Assembly (NCBI GenBank): GCA_007134165.1
Contig: SLLJ01000327.1
Span: 1-28,620 of the forward strand
DNA from: Nitriliruptoraceae bacterium
Lineage (GTDB): Bacteria > Actinomycetota > Nitriliruptoria > Nitriliruptorales > Nitriliruptoraceae
Reading direction: 5' to 3'
DNA: 28,620 bases
The stretch's first letter is position 1. Each line of letters starts with the position of its first letter. The position numbers and the translations under genes were made by a program. Under the pieces are notes generated by a model. The model was not told the origin of the DNA. It was given only the letters and a program-made list of their open reading frames with translations, and searched no databases. This document shows, in pieces, positions 7,724-15,215 of this stretch.

Positions 7724-8670
7724 GCGGCCCTCTGCAGTCGCTGGACGTGCCCGTCGAGCCGGCCGAGGTGCCCCCGGGCGAGTCGGGCCGCGCCGAGCAG
7801 GGCGTCGCCGTCCGGCGGGCGGACCCGGGCGGTCGGCAGCGCCCGGGTCAGCGCCGAGGTGAATGCGTCGGTCAGGATCGGACCGAGCCGGGGCACCCCG
7901 CCGGTGGCGGCGACCTCGGGGTGGTCGTCGGGTTCGAAGACGCGGTGCGCGGCTGCGGCCACCGTGTCGGCGAGCTCGGCACCGGCTCGCGAGAGGATGT
8001 CGGCGGCAATGGGGTCACCGGCCCGTGCCAGCGTGGCGACGTCGGGGGCGAACGCCGCGATCTGCGGCGCGGGGTGGGTGGTGCCGTACACCAACGCGAT
8101 CAGCGGGGAGATGTCGCCGTAGCGGGCGCGCAGCGCGGCGAGCAGCGCTGGCGAGCCGCCGCGTCCGTCGGCCGCACGCAGCCCGGCGGCCAGGCCCTCA
8201 CGCCCGATACGGAAGCCCGATCCGTCGTCGCCGAGCAGATAGCCCCACCCGTCGACCCGCGCGGTATCGCCCTCCGGGGAGACGGCCAGGCAGATCGTGC
8301 CGGTGCCCGCGGCCACGACCACACCCGGCGCGGTGCCCAGGGCTCCGAGGTAGCTGGTGACCACGTCGCTCGTGACGTGCACGGCTGGGGCCTCGATCTG
8401 CTCGCCGACCAGCGCAGCGACCTCGAGCGCCTCGGGTGAGGGCGCGAACACCCCGGTCAGTCCGATCCCGACGGTGGCTGCCCGCCTCGGTGGCGTCCAG
8501 CCGGCGAGCGCGGTCCGCAGGGCGGCGCGCAGGGTGTTGGCGGCGTCGGGACGGGAGGTGTGCTCGATGCCGGGTCCGGTCCCGATCGGGGTGAGCCCGG
8601 TCTTGTCGGCGGCGGCGACGCGCAACCCAGAGCGGCCGGCGTCGATCGCGATGATCGTCGGGGGGCTCAC
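7720..8670 (-). CDS. BadF/BadG-family ATPase, probable N-acetylglucosamine (or MurNAc) kinase
   Basis: A 316-residue sugar kinase of the ASKHA fold. Motifs in order: phosphate-1 loop AIDAGRSGLRVAAAD near residue 8, phosphate-2 loop VAAGTGTICLAVSP near residue 120, the hallmark GWGYLLGDDGSGFRIGREGL just after, and the adenosine loop ATGGVPRLG near residue 260. BadF-type kinases include eukaryotic-type N-acetylglucosamine kinase and clostridial MurK, which phosphorylates both N-acetylglucosamine and N-acetylmuramic acid. Here it would supply the 6-phosphate that NagA needs, since the ABC transporter delivers unphosphorylated sugar. Its GTG start overlaps the stop of the regulator (GTGA), and its stop overlaps the SIS gene (ATGA). 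Exact sugar preference is not visible. Confidence 0.88.
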   Translation of the reverse strand: MSPPTIIAIDAGRSGLRVAAADKTGLTPIGTGPGIEHTSRPDAANTLRAALRTALAGWTPPRRAATVGIGLTGVFAPSPEALEVAALVGEQIEAPAVHVTSDVVTSYLGALGTAPGVVVAAGTGTICLAVSPEGDTARVDGWGYLLGDDGSGFRIGREGLAAGLRAADGRGGSPALLAALRARYGDISPLIALVYGTTHPAPQIAAFAPDVATLARAGDPIAADILSRAGAELADTVAAAAHRVFEPDDHPEVAATGGVPRLGPILTDAFTSALTRALPTARVRPPDGDALLGAARLARGHLGRLDGHVQRLQRAA

Positions 8671-9395
8671 GCCCTGCCTCCGACGCGGCCGCGGGCGGGC
8701 AGCAACTCGGTGACCAGTTGGTAGCGGTCACCGCGGTACAGCGAGCGCACGAACTCGATCACCCGCTCGCCGGCGTCGTAGCTGACGCGCTGGAACAGGA
8801 AGGCCGGAGACAGGTCGGGCACCCCGAGCCGTGCGGACTCCTCCGGGGAGGTGACGGTGGGCTCGATGGTCTGGGTGGCGTGGGCCAGCGTGATCCCGTA
8901 GCGCTCGGCCAGCAGGTCGTAGAAGCTGCGCTGCTCGAGGTCGTCTGCGGAGAGGTCGGGAACCACGCTGATCGGCGTGTGCAGGGTCTCGATCGCCATG
9001 GTCTCGTCGTCGGCGAGCCGCAGCCGCTCAACGCGCACGATGTGGTCGTAGGGCGAGATCTCGAGCCGGCGGGCGATGCGGGCCCCGGCAGGGACCATCT
9101 CCAGGCTCAGGGTCCGGGCTCCGGGCTTCAGCCCGCGGCGCAGCATGTCCTCGGAGAAGGAGGTCATGGTCAGCGGCTGGGAGATCTTGGGGGCGGCGAC
9201 GAACGTGCCGCTGCCCTGCCGGCGGGTCAGGTAGCCCTCCCGCACGAGGTCGGCGATGACTCGGCGCAGCGTGACCCGGGAGACTTCGAGTTGAGCGGCC
9301 AGACGACGCTCGGGGGCGATGGCCGCACCAACCTCCTGGCTGTCGATGAGTTCGAGCAGGTACTCGCGGACGAGTTCATGCTTGGCCGGGGCCAC
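8667..9395 (-). CDS. GntR-family regulator with UTRA domain (HutC/DasR-like)
   Basis: A 242-residue transcription factor. Residues 1-70 are a winged helix (RRLAAQLEVSRVTLRRVIAD then REGYLTRRQGSGTFVA), and the rest is a UTRA ligand-binding domain ending in FVRSLYRGDRYQLVTEL, typical of the HutC subfamily. I choose the GTG at 9395 because GAGGTGA lies six bases upstream; a GTG at 9404 in the same frame would add three residues and has no spaced ribosome binding site. It is the first gene of the amino-sugar operon. DasR/NagR relatives bind glucosamine 6-phosphate or N-acetylglucosamine 6-phosphate and repress uptake genes; a near-match to the DasR box overlaps the leader, so autoregulation of the whole operon is likely (inference). 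Confidence 0.92.
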   Translation of the reverse strand: MAPAKHELVREYLLELIDSQEVGAAIAPERRLAAQLEVSRVTLRRVIADLVREGYLTRRQGSGTFVAAPKISQPLTMTSFSEDMLRRGLKPGARTLSLEMVPAGARIARRLEISPYDHIVRVERLRLADDETMAIETLHTPISVVPDLSADDLEQRSFYDLLAERYGITLAHATQTIEPTVTSPEESARLGVPDLSPAFLFQRVSYDAGERVIEFVRSLYRGDRYQLVTELLPARGRVGGRA

Positions 9396-9409
9396 CGTCG
9401 TCACCTCAC

Positions 9410-9425
9410 TTTGGTCCGAACCACT
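9410..9425 (+). promoter_or_regulatory. DasR-like operator, site 1
   Basis: TTTGGTCCGAACCACT just upstream of the regulator start. It has TGGT and ACCA arms around four bases and agrees at 11 of 16 positions with the Streptomyces DasR box as I remember it (ACTGGTCTAGACCACT). Its place in the leader fits repression of the operon by its own first gene product. Confidence 0.6.
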
Positions 9426-9561
9426 GGGCGCGCAACCGGGTCGGGAGGGCGGCGGAACGCCGGTTCAGGGGCTCCGATCACGATAGCAGGCTGGTGGATT
9501 GGTGCATACCTCTGTTCAGCGAGCCGATGGTGCCCACCCCGGTGACGCAGATCAACGCGAC
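9426..9561 (-). promoter_or_regulatory. Promoter region of the amino-sugar operon
   Basis: About 135 non-coding bases between the operator next to the regulator gene and the hairpin behind tRNA-Glu. It must hold the operon promoter. Reading the minus strand, TATCGT (9480-9485) is a possible -10 hexamer, but no convincing -35 lies at the right distance. The second operator-like sequence sits about 13 bases upstream of it. I see no reading frame or RNA gene here. Confidence 0.35.
9498..9513 (+). promoter_or_regulatory. DasR-like operator, site 2
   Basis: ATTGGTGCATACCTCT, with GGT and ACC arms around GCAT, also agrees at 11 of 16 positions with the DasR box. Its centre is 88 bases from that of site 1, close to a whole number of helical turns, and it overlaps the probable promoter. 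Weaker than site 1 because the outer arm is broken. Confidence 0.4.
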
Positions 9562-9590
9562 CGCGCCCCGCCGATGGTCGACGGGGCGCG
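9562..9590 (-). terminator. Hairpin just behind tRNA-Glu
   Basis: CGCGCCCCG (9562-9570) and CGGGGCGCG (9582-9590) form a perfect 9-bp stem with an 11-base loop, starting three bases after the tRNA 3' end on the minus strand. There is no real T-run, as is common in high-GC actinobacteria. A terminator or tRNA-processing guide is the simplest reading. Confidence 0.6.
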
Positions 9591-9592
9591 CG

Positions 9593-9665
9593 TAGCCCGG
9601 ACGGGGTTCGAACCCGCGTTACCAGCTTGAAAGGCTGGGGTGCTGGACCACTGCACTACCGGGCC
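9593..9665 (-). tRNA. tRNA-Glu (anticodon UUC)
   Basis: A 73-base cloverleaf. The acceptor stem GGCCCGG pairs with CCGGGCT (first pair G-U), discriminator A. The D arm is GTGC/GCAC. The anticodon arm is CCAGC, loop CTTTCAA, GCTGG, so the anticodon is TTC. The T arm is GCGGG, loop TTCGAAC, CCCGT with one G-U pair. CCA is not encoded. It lies on the minus strand between lnt and the sugar operon, with a hairpin at each end. Confidence 0.9.
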
Positions 9666-9668
9666 GTG

Positions 9669-9694
9669 GCTCCCCGCCGGGGTCGCCGGGGAGC
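9669..9694 (-). terminator. Hairpin between lnt and tRNA-Glu
   Basis: GCTCCCCG (9669-9676) and CGGGGAGC (9687-9694) form a perfect 8-bp stem with a 10-base loop, 11 bases after the lnt stop and three bases before the tRNA 5' end. No T-tract. It could end the lnt mRNA or act in tRNA 5' processing of a read-through transcript. Confidence 0.45.
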
Positions 9695-9705
9695 GGTTCG
9701 GCAGG

Positions 9706-11295
9706 CTAGCGGGTCGGACCCGTACCGTCCGACCGGCGCCGCCACCCGGCCAGCACCACCCCGCCGAGCAGCACCACCGCGAGCCCGCGTGTGAGCCAGC
9801 CGAGCACGTCGCCGATCACCAGGAAGGGGGTGGAGCCACTGACCAGCGGGACCTGCCGGCGCAGGGTGTCGCGGGTGAATAACTCGGTGCGGTCGTGCAG
9901 TGCGCCATCGGGGTCGACGAAGGCCGAGGCCCCGCTCAGTGCGCCATGCACGACCCAGCGGCCGGTCTCGACCGCACGTAGCTGGCTCTGGGCCAGGTGC
10001 TGGTCGGGTTCTGCGCTGTCACGGAACGAGGCGTCGTTGGTCACCGCCAGCAGCAGTTGGGCAGCGTCCCGCTCCCCTCGGACGTTGGAGCGCACCACCT
10101 CGGTGAACAGGGTCTCGAAGCAGATCGCCACGGCGATCGGTGTGCCGTCGGGCAGGTGCAGGGTCTGGGGGCCCTGGCCCGGCTTCGCGTCGCGAGGCAC
10201 CTGCTCCAGCGGGGGGAACCAGTCCAGCCAGGGCCGCAGCGGGACGAACTCCCCGAAGGGAACCAGCCGTCGCTTGACGTAGCGGTCGACCTCGTGGAAC
10301 CCGTCCTGGTACTGCACGGCGGCGATGAGGCGCTGGGTCCGAGGGTCCGGGCCGTCGAGGCTCGCTCCGGCGATCAGGGTTCCCGCGGCGGCTGCGGCCT
10401 CGTCGACCAGCGCCGCGAGTGGCGCGCCGCGTTCGGTGGAGGGATCACGGTCGATGCTCGACTCCGGCCACACCGTCAGCTCGGGGCGACCACCGGCATC
10501 GATCGCCTCCAGGGTCAGGTCGCGCTGGGCGGTGGTGATGGTCAGCGGTGCATCGGCCACCGGCTGCTCCCAGTGCCGGATGTCGTTGCCCTGCACCACG
10601 AGCACGTCGAGGCTGCCGACCGGCTCCGGGGGCTCGATCGTGGCCAGGACCGAGACCAGCAGGCCGCCGACCAGCAGACCGAAGGGGATCCGGGCGCGGG
10701 CCACGGCGCGCTCGACGTCGTGGTCGGGATCCGAGCGCACTCCCCGTACCGTGGCGCGCCCGGCGGCGTAGGCCGCCGCCCCGATCAGGACCACCAGCAG
10801 CGTGATGCCGCGCCCGCCGACCAGCCGAGCGGTGGGCAGCAGCCAGGAACCGTCCACGTGCGCGTAGGCCAGCGCACCCCAGCCGAATCCGTTGAGCGGC
10901 ACGATCGAGCGCCAGGCGTCGATCCCGGTCCAGGCCACCGCGGCGACCACCGCCAGCCACGGGGAGTTCAGGGCCGGGCGGATCAGTGCCGCCAGCAGGG
11001 CCATCCACGCGGCCTGGATCAGAGTCAGCAGCCCCCAGCCCACCACCCCGGCGGGAGCGATCAGCCAGGAGAGCATCGGCGCGAAGGCCACCAGGCCGGC
11101 CAGGGCTCCGAGCCGTCCGGCCCGGACCCCACGGCCCGATGCTGCGCGAACGTCGAGGTCGAGTGCGGCCAACAGCAGGCCAGGGGCCAGGAAGCTCGTC
11201 CACCACCAGCCGACGGGCGGGTGCGCCAGGAGCACGGCCAGGCCGGCGCAGGCGGCCAGTGCCGGCGACGCTGCGCCGGCGGCCCGGCTGCTCAC
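9706..11295 (-). CDS. lnt: Apolipoprotein N-acyltransferase
   Basis: A 529-residue integral membrane enzyme that adds the third acyl chain to the N-terminal cysteine of lipoproteins. The N-terminal half has about six to seven hydrophobic segments; the C-terminal half is a nitrilase-like catalytic domain with the expected Glu-Lys-Cys triad: E278 in VWPESS, K341 in RYVKRRLVPFGEFVP and C392 in AICFETLF. A last hydrophobic segment (near residues 495-517) returns to the membrane. Length agrees with the family (about 510-540). The GTG start overlaps the stop of the DUF4193 gene by four bases, so the two are co-translated. One natural client is the Cys20 lipoprotein of the neighbouring sugar transporter, though lnt serves the whole cell. 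Confidence 0.94.
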   Translation of the reverse strand: MSSRAAGAASPALAACAGLAVLLAHPPVGWWWTSFLAPGLLLAALDLDVRAASGRGVRAGRLGALAGLVAFAPMLSWLIAPAGVVGWGLLTLIQAAWMALLAALIRPALNSPWLAVVAAVAWTGIDAWRSIVPLNGFGWGALAYAHVDGSWLLPTARLVGGRGITLLVVLIGAAAYAAGRATVRGVRSDPDHDVERAVARARIPFGLLVGGLLVSVLATIEPPEPVGSLDVLVVQGNDIRHWEQPVADAPLTITTAQRDLTLEAIDAGGRPELTVWPESSIDRDPSTERGAPLAALVDEAAAAAGTLIAGASLDGPDPRTQRLIAAVQYQDGFHEVDRYVKRRLVPFGEFVPLRPWLDWFPPLEQVPRDAKPGQGPQTLHLPDGTPIAVAICFETLFTEVVRSNVRGERDAAQLLLAVTNDASFRDSAEPDQHLAQSQLRAVETGRWVVHGALSGASAFVDPDGALHDRTELFTRDTLRRQVPLVSGSTPFLVIGDVLGWLTRGLAVVLLGGVVLAGWRRRSDGTGPTR

Positions 11296-11738
11296 GCGCA
11301 GTCGATGCAGAGCATCTGCTCCGGATCCGAGAGCTGGCTCTCACGCTTGGCCAAGTAGCAGCCTCGACACACGAACTCCCCGTCGCGAACGCCCTCGAGT
11401 TCGTCCTCGACGAACTCCTCGCTCACCACCGTCGTGAGGTCCTCCTCCTCGACCACGGCGTCGTCGTCGAAGGCGGCGGCGGCCGTGGCGACCGCGGCCA
11501 CGGCCGGATGCTCGGCGTCGTCGTCCTCGACGGCTTCGAGCTCAGGCTCGTCGTCCGTAGGGTCCTCGGCGTCCTGGTCGTCCTCGGGGTCGTCATCGGC
11601 GTCTGTCTCGTCGTCCTCGTCGTCCTCGTCGTCGAACAAGTCCTCGTCCTGGTCTGGCTCGAGGTCTTCGTCGTCGATGGCGACCTCCGCCTCGTCGAGG
11701 TCGTCGGGGGACGGCGGGGGGTCGGTGCGGGCGGTCAA
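11292..11738 (-). CDS. DUF4193-type acidic protein with four-cysteine C-terminus
   Basis: A 148-residue protein. Residues 12-115 are extremely rich in Asp and Glu (low complexity, probably disordered), and the last 28 residues form EFVCRGCYLAKRESQL and then LCIDCA, with C124, C127, C144 and C147 spaced as a zinc knuckle. This C-terminal pattern is the one seen in the actinobacterial DUF4193 family, whose function is unknown. I start it at a TTG (11738) because GAGGAG lies seven bases upstream; a GTG at 11753 in the same frame would add five residues but has no spaced ribosome binding site. It is translationally coupled to lnt. A zinc-dependent binding or RNA-polymerase-related role is possible but not shown. 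Confidence 0.82.
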   Translation of the reverse strand: MTARTDPPPSPDDLDEAEVAIDDEDLEPDQDEDLFDDEDDEDDETDADDDPEDDQDAEDPTDDEPELEAVEDDDAEHPAVAAVATAAAAFDDDAVVEEEDLTTVVSEEFVEDELEGVRDGEFVCRGCYLAKRESQLSDPEQMLCIDCA

Positions 11739-11827
11739 CGGCCTGCTCCTCACAGCGAACGGGGCTTGGGGACGCGGGCGCGGTTCCTATCAGAGCCGAG
11801 GACCCGCGCGCAAGCACGCCGGGCCCC

Positions 11828-11843
11828 GGACCGCGAACGGTCC
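11828..11843. other. Short hairpin with CGAA loop
   Basis: GGACCG and CGGTCC pair perfectly around a CGAA tetraloop. It lies upstream of the promoter candidate of the DUF4193-lnt operon. Function unknown; could be part of a bidirectional terminator block together with the hairpin 40 bases further on. Confidence 0.4.
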
Positions 11844-11883
11844 AGGACCCGGCGCCTGCTGCGCTGCGGCTGCCGTTGGGGCC

Positions 11884-11910
11884 GGTCTCTCCGGTCAGGC
11901 CGGACAGACC
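11884..11910 (-). terminator. Candidate terminator of the amidohydrolase transcript
   Basis: Arms GGTCTCTCCGG (11884-11894) and CCGGACAGACC (11900-11910) pair over 11 positions with one mismatch and a five-base loop. It lies about 200 bases after the amidohydrolase stop on the minus strand. There is no T-run on that strand, so the call rests on the stem and the position. Confidence 0.4.
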
Positions 11911-12111
11911 GTTGTCTACTGAGCAGCCCGCCGCAGGGTCGGCACCTTCGTGCGGGAGGCGCGTTGGCGCGGCCGGTCGATGTCGGATCCGGTGAGCGTG
12001 GCGCCCCCGCTCCCCTTTCATGGTGTGCGGGCGCACTGCACCAGCCGCGTGGGCCCGCGTCAAGACCAACGGTCGATGCGCGCAGTCGCTTTGCGCCAAC
12101 CGCTCGCCCGG

Positions 12112-13689
12112 TCACGCACACCGGCCAGGCGCGTCGGGCAGCGGCGCGTCACCATGGGCAACACGACCCTGCACGAGTGTCAAAACCGCACGCGTGCCAC
12201 GCGGGTCCTCAGCCTGGTAGGGACTGCCGGCGAAAGCGGCCAGGTCGGCGCGCATGCCCGCTCGCAGCACCCCGACGTAGCGCTCCTGGCGCGCCGCGTA
12301 GCGACCTCCGAGCGTCGCCAGACGCAGCGCCTGGCACCGGGTGATGGCGCGAAGTCCCCGTTGCGGGGCACTCGCCGCCTGCACGCCCTCCCAGGGATCC
12401 AGCGGGTTCTCCGCGCTGTCGGAGCCGAAGGCCACCTTGACCCCGGCATCGAGCAACTGCCGGAAGGGGTTGGTCCAACCACGCCGCTGGGGACCGAGCC
12501 GGGAGGCGTACAGGCCGGCCTCGCCTCCGAATCGGGGCTCGAAGGCGGGCTGGCCCGACACGACGACCCCGAGCTCGGCCAACGGAGCTGACAGTTCTGG
12601 CGGGACCACCACGCCGTGCTCGACCCGGTGACGCAGGCGTCGCACCGTCTGGGGCTGTCGCTCGGCGGCGAGCCGGTGCTCGACGGCCCGCAGTGAGGTC
12701 AGCAACTGGCGCAGCGCGGCATCGCCGATCGCATGCACCCCGAGTTGCAGACCAGCTCGGGTCCCGGCGAGCAGCCACTCGGTCAGGCTGTCGTCGTCGA
12801 GTTCGAGATGGCCGCTGGCCTCCGGACGGTCGTGGTAGGGCTCGCTGAGCGCTGCGGTGTGGGCCCCCAGGGAGCCATCGAGCAGGACATCGCCTCCGGC
12901 GTGGCGAAGGTTGCGTGCGGCTGCTTCCTCGAGGTCCAAACCGGCCCAGTAGGGCACGATCTCCACCGGCCAGTCGTCCTCGATCCACACGTCGAGGTCG
13001 TCGCCGCCCATCTGGTCGGGCCCGCCCATCTCGTGCAGGGAAGCGATCCCGAGGCCGGCAGCTCGGGCGATCGCCCGGCGCCGGGCGGCCTGCAGTTGCG
13101 CTGACGACATGGCACCCACGGCCCAACGCCGTGCGATGTGGTTGGCCTCACGTCGCAGCCGTCCGGTCGGCGCGCCGTTGTGGTCGCGATCCACCCCTTC
13201 GGCACGGGCCAGCGGGGCGGACAGCAGCGTGGCGCGATCGACCAGGCCGGCGTGACCGTCGATCTGGGTGAGGTACACCGCCCGGCCCCCGGCGGCCCGG
13301 GTCAGCTGCTCGGGGGTCGGCGGCGCATCCTGGAGCCGCTGCGTGTCGAGCCCCTGCCCCCAGATCACCCGCCCGGGGTGCGCCGCCGCGTGGGCTGCAA
13401 CCTGCTCGAGCACGTCCGCGCGCCGCGTCAGCCCGGCCAGGTCCAGCCCGCCCAGCGCCAGCCCCGTGGTCGTCAGGTGCACGTGGGCGTCGACGAACGC
13501 CGGCCCGATCACACATCCCGGCAGTTCCAGACGGGAACGGTGGGGAGGTGCCTGCTCAGGATCCGCACCGACCCACACGATGCGTGAGCCACGGACCAGC
13601 ACGGCCCGCGGGTGCGTGGGTTCCGCACTCAGGGTCACGATGCCATCGGCGACCAGCAGCACGCCCCGGGGCGCGGCCGCGAGGCTCAC
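12112..13689 (-). CDS. YtcJ-type amidohydrolase (Amidohydro_3 family)
   Basis: A 525-residue metal-dependent hydrolase. In order: PAFVDAHVH near residue 67 (metal ligands H69 and H71), WGQGLDTQRL, a HEMGGPDQMGG loop, LLDGSLGAHTAAL, LQLGVHAIGDAALRQLL (metal His), RVEHGVVVP (metal His) and AFGSDSAENPLDPWEGVQAA with the catalytic Asp. This set is typical of the YtcJ branch, whose substrates are mostly unknown N-acyl or cyclic amides. The frame is open for 90 codons further upstream, but that part is Arg/Gly/Ala noise; the GTG at 13689 overlaps the stop of the upstream gene (GTGA) and begins the usual N-terminal beta-sandwich. Cytoplasmic; no signal peptide. It ends a coupled set of three genes. 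Confidence 0.88.
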   Translation of the reverse strand: MSLAAAPRGVLLVADGIVTLSAEPTHPRAVLVRGSRIVWVGADPEQAPPHRSRLELPGCVIGPAFVDAHVHLTTTGLALGGLDLAGLTRRADVLEQVAAHAAAHPGRVIWGQGLDTQRLQDAPPTPEQLTRAAGGRAVYLTQIDGHAGLVDRATLLSAPLARAEGVDRDHNGAPTGRLRREANHIARRWAVGAMSSAQLQAARRRAIARAAGLGIASLHEMGGPDQMGGDDLDVWIEDDWPVEIVPYWAGLDLEEAAARNLRHAGGDVLLDGSLGAHTAALSEPYHDRPEASGHLELDDDSLTEWLLAGTRAGLQLGVHAIGDAALRQLLTSLRAVEHRLAAERQPQTVRRLRHRVEHGVVVPPELSAPLAELGVVVSGQPAFEPRFGGEAGLYASRLGPQRRGWTNPFRQLLDAGVKVAFGSDSAENPLDPWEGVQAASAPQRGLRAITRCQALRLATLGGRYAARQERYVGVLRAGMRADLAAFAGSPYQAEDPRGTRAVLTLVQGRVAHGDAPLPDAPGRCA

Positions 13690-14036
13690 GGGTCCATCCC
13701 GACCAGGGCGATGAGCAGCACGATGGCCGCCACGAATGCACCCAACCCGCGCAGCGGGCGGCGTCGGGACACCGGACGGCCGCGCAGTTCGTCGATCAGC
13801 GCCGAGACGAGCAGCAACACCGCCGCCAGCGACAGTCCGAAGGCCGAACCCAGCACCACCACGAGGACCCCGACACCGCCGGGCACCCCGAGCACGCCGA
13901 CGATCACCGCCCCGGTCACGCCCAGCCCGAACCCGCCGAGTGCCAGCCGGCGCGCCCACCGAAGCAGCCCGGCCTCCGGATCCGAGTGGGTCACCTCGCC
14001 GGCCGATGACGGCCGATCGGGGGGAGGTTCGTTCAC
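13686..14036 (-). CDS. Small hydrophobic membrane protein, function unknown
   Basis: A 116-residue protein with an acidic and proline-rich N-terminus (residues 1-25) and about three hydrophobic segments near 30-52, 55-80 and 97-113, separated by a basic loop (RGRPVSRRRPLRG). The basic loop suggests that part faces the cytoplasm. I recognise no family. It is coupled on both sides: its GTG start overlaps the acyl-CoA dehydrogenase stop and its stop overlaps the amidohydrolase start, which argues that it is a real gene. Confidence 0.7.
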   Translation of the reverse strand: MNEPPPDRPSSAGEVTHSDPEAGLLRWARRLALGGFGLGVTGAVIVGVLGVPGGVGVLVVVLGSAFGLSLAAVLLLVSALIDELRGRPVSRRRPLRGLGAFVAAIVLLIALVGMDP

Positions 14037-15181
14037 CGCGCGGATCCGGTCGCGAGCGAGCGGGCGATGACCAGCCGCTGGATCTGGTTGGTTCCCTCCA
14101 CGATCTGGAGGATCTTGGCCTCGCGCAGGTAGCGCTCGGCGGGGTAGTCGCGGGTCACTCCGGCGCCGCCGAGCACCTGCACCGCTTCGGTCGTGGTGGC
14201 CATGGCCGCATCGGTCGCGAACAGCTTGGCCATCGCGGCCACGCGGGTGACATCGAAGCCGTGGTCGCGTCGGTCGGCGGCGGAGAGCACCAGCGTGCGG
14301 GCGGCCTCAGTGCGGGTGGCCATGTCGGCGAGCAGGAAGCCCACGCCCTGGTGCTCGACGATCGGCCGACCGAACTGCTCCCGCTCCCCGGCGTAGAGGC
14401 GGGCGACGTCCAGTGCCGCCTGGGACAACCCCACCGCGCAGGCGGCGATGCCCAGCCGACCCCCGTCCAGCGACGCCATCGCCACGCGGAAGCCCTGGCC
14501 CTCCTCGCCCCCGAGCAGACGGTCGGCCGGGACTGGTGCGTCTTCGAACACCAACTGGGCGGTCGGTGAGGCCCACATCCCGATCTTGGACTCGGGCGGC
14601 GCCACGCTCATTCCCGGCTGGTCCGCGTCGACCACGAAGGCGCTGATGCCCCCGGTGCGATGCGGGCCGGTGCGCGCCATGACCAGGTAACGGTCGGCGA
14701 CGCCGCCGTGGGTCACCCAGGCTTTGATCCCGTCGAGGCGGTAGACCTCCCCGTCGCGACGGGCTCGGGCCACCATGGCCGCGGCATCCGATCCGGAACC
14801 CGGTTCGGACAGGGCGTAGGCGCCCAGCATCCGACCCGCGACGAGGTCGGGCACGAAGCGCTCGCGCTGCTCGGGCGTGGCGAAGCGGTCGATGCCGAAG
14901 GTGGCCAGCAGATGCACCGACAGTCCAAGACCCAGCGCAAGGAAGGCCCGGGAGATCTCCTCGATGACGAGGCTGACCGCGGTGTAGGGCAGCTCAGATC
15001 CCCCGACCGCTTCAGCGAACGGCAGACCCGTGAGGTCCATCGCACCGAGCTGGTCGAACAGCGGACGGGGGAACTCGTGGGCCTGCTCGTAGCTCTCGAC
15101 GACGGGTGCCACCTCGGTCCGGGCGAAGCCCTCGACGAGCTCGAGCAGGTGACGCTGCTCCTCGGGCAGGGTGTGGATCAT
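14033..15181 (-). CDS. Acyl-CoA dehydrogenase
   Basis: A 382-residue FAD-dependent enzyme that introduces the 2,3-double bond into an acyl-CoA. Family signatures are clear: GAYALSEPGSGSDA near residue 120, KAWVTHGGVADRYLVMART next, REQFGRPIVEHQGVGFLLADM in the C-terminal helical domain and QIVEGTNQIQR, in which E362 is the catalytic base. This glutamate position is that of short- and medium-chain enzymes rather than the isovaleryl type. No partner thiolase or hydratase gene is nearby, so the chain specificity and pathway are open. The ATG start has no clear ribosome binding site and follows the acetyltransferase gene by 34 bases. Confidence 0.93.
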   Translation of the reverse strand: MIHTLPEEQRHLLELVEGFARTEVAPVVESYEQAHEFPRPLFDQLGAMDLTGLPFAEAVGGSELPYTAVSLVIEEISRAFLALGLGLSVHLLATFGIDRFATPEQRERFVPDLVAGRMLGAYALSEPGSGSDAAAMVARARRDGEVYRLDGIKAWVTHGGVADRYLVMARTGPHRTGGISAFVVDADQPGMSVAPPESKIGMWASPTAQLVFEDAPVPADRLLGGEEGQGFRVAMASLDGGRLGIAACAVGLSQAALDVARLYAGEREQFGRPIVEHQGVGFLLADMATRTEAARTLVLSAADRRDHGFDVTRVAAMAKLFATDAAMATTTEAVQVLGGAGVTRDYPAERYLREAKILQIVEGTNQIQRLVIARSLATGSAR

Positions 15182-15215
15182 GGGTGCAGTCCGGGGGGGT
15201 CGGCGCGCCGTGTGG

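Larger units (their letters stand above)
11739..12111. other. Intergenic stretch between the amidohydrolase and the DUF4193-lnt pair
   Basis: About 370 bases without a supportable gene; reading frames that cross it are low-quality and out of phase with any family I know. It contains two hairpins (11828-11843 and 11884-11910) and, next to the DUF4193 start, a weak minus-strand promoter candidate: TTGCGC (11808-11813) and a GATAGG/TAGGAA -10 near 11784-11791, at 16-18 bases. The rest shows nothing I can name. Confidence 0.5.

Noticed and set aside
11739..12111. Small genes or structured RNA in the gap
   Set aside because: Frames overlap in several phases without motif or ribosome binding site; only two simple hairpins are supportable.
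13690..13959. N-terminal extension of the amidohydrolase frame
   Set aside because: The extra sequence is Arg/Gly-rich noise; the GTG at 13689 makes a 4-base overlap with the upstream gene and starts the expected domain.
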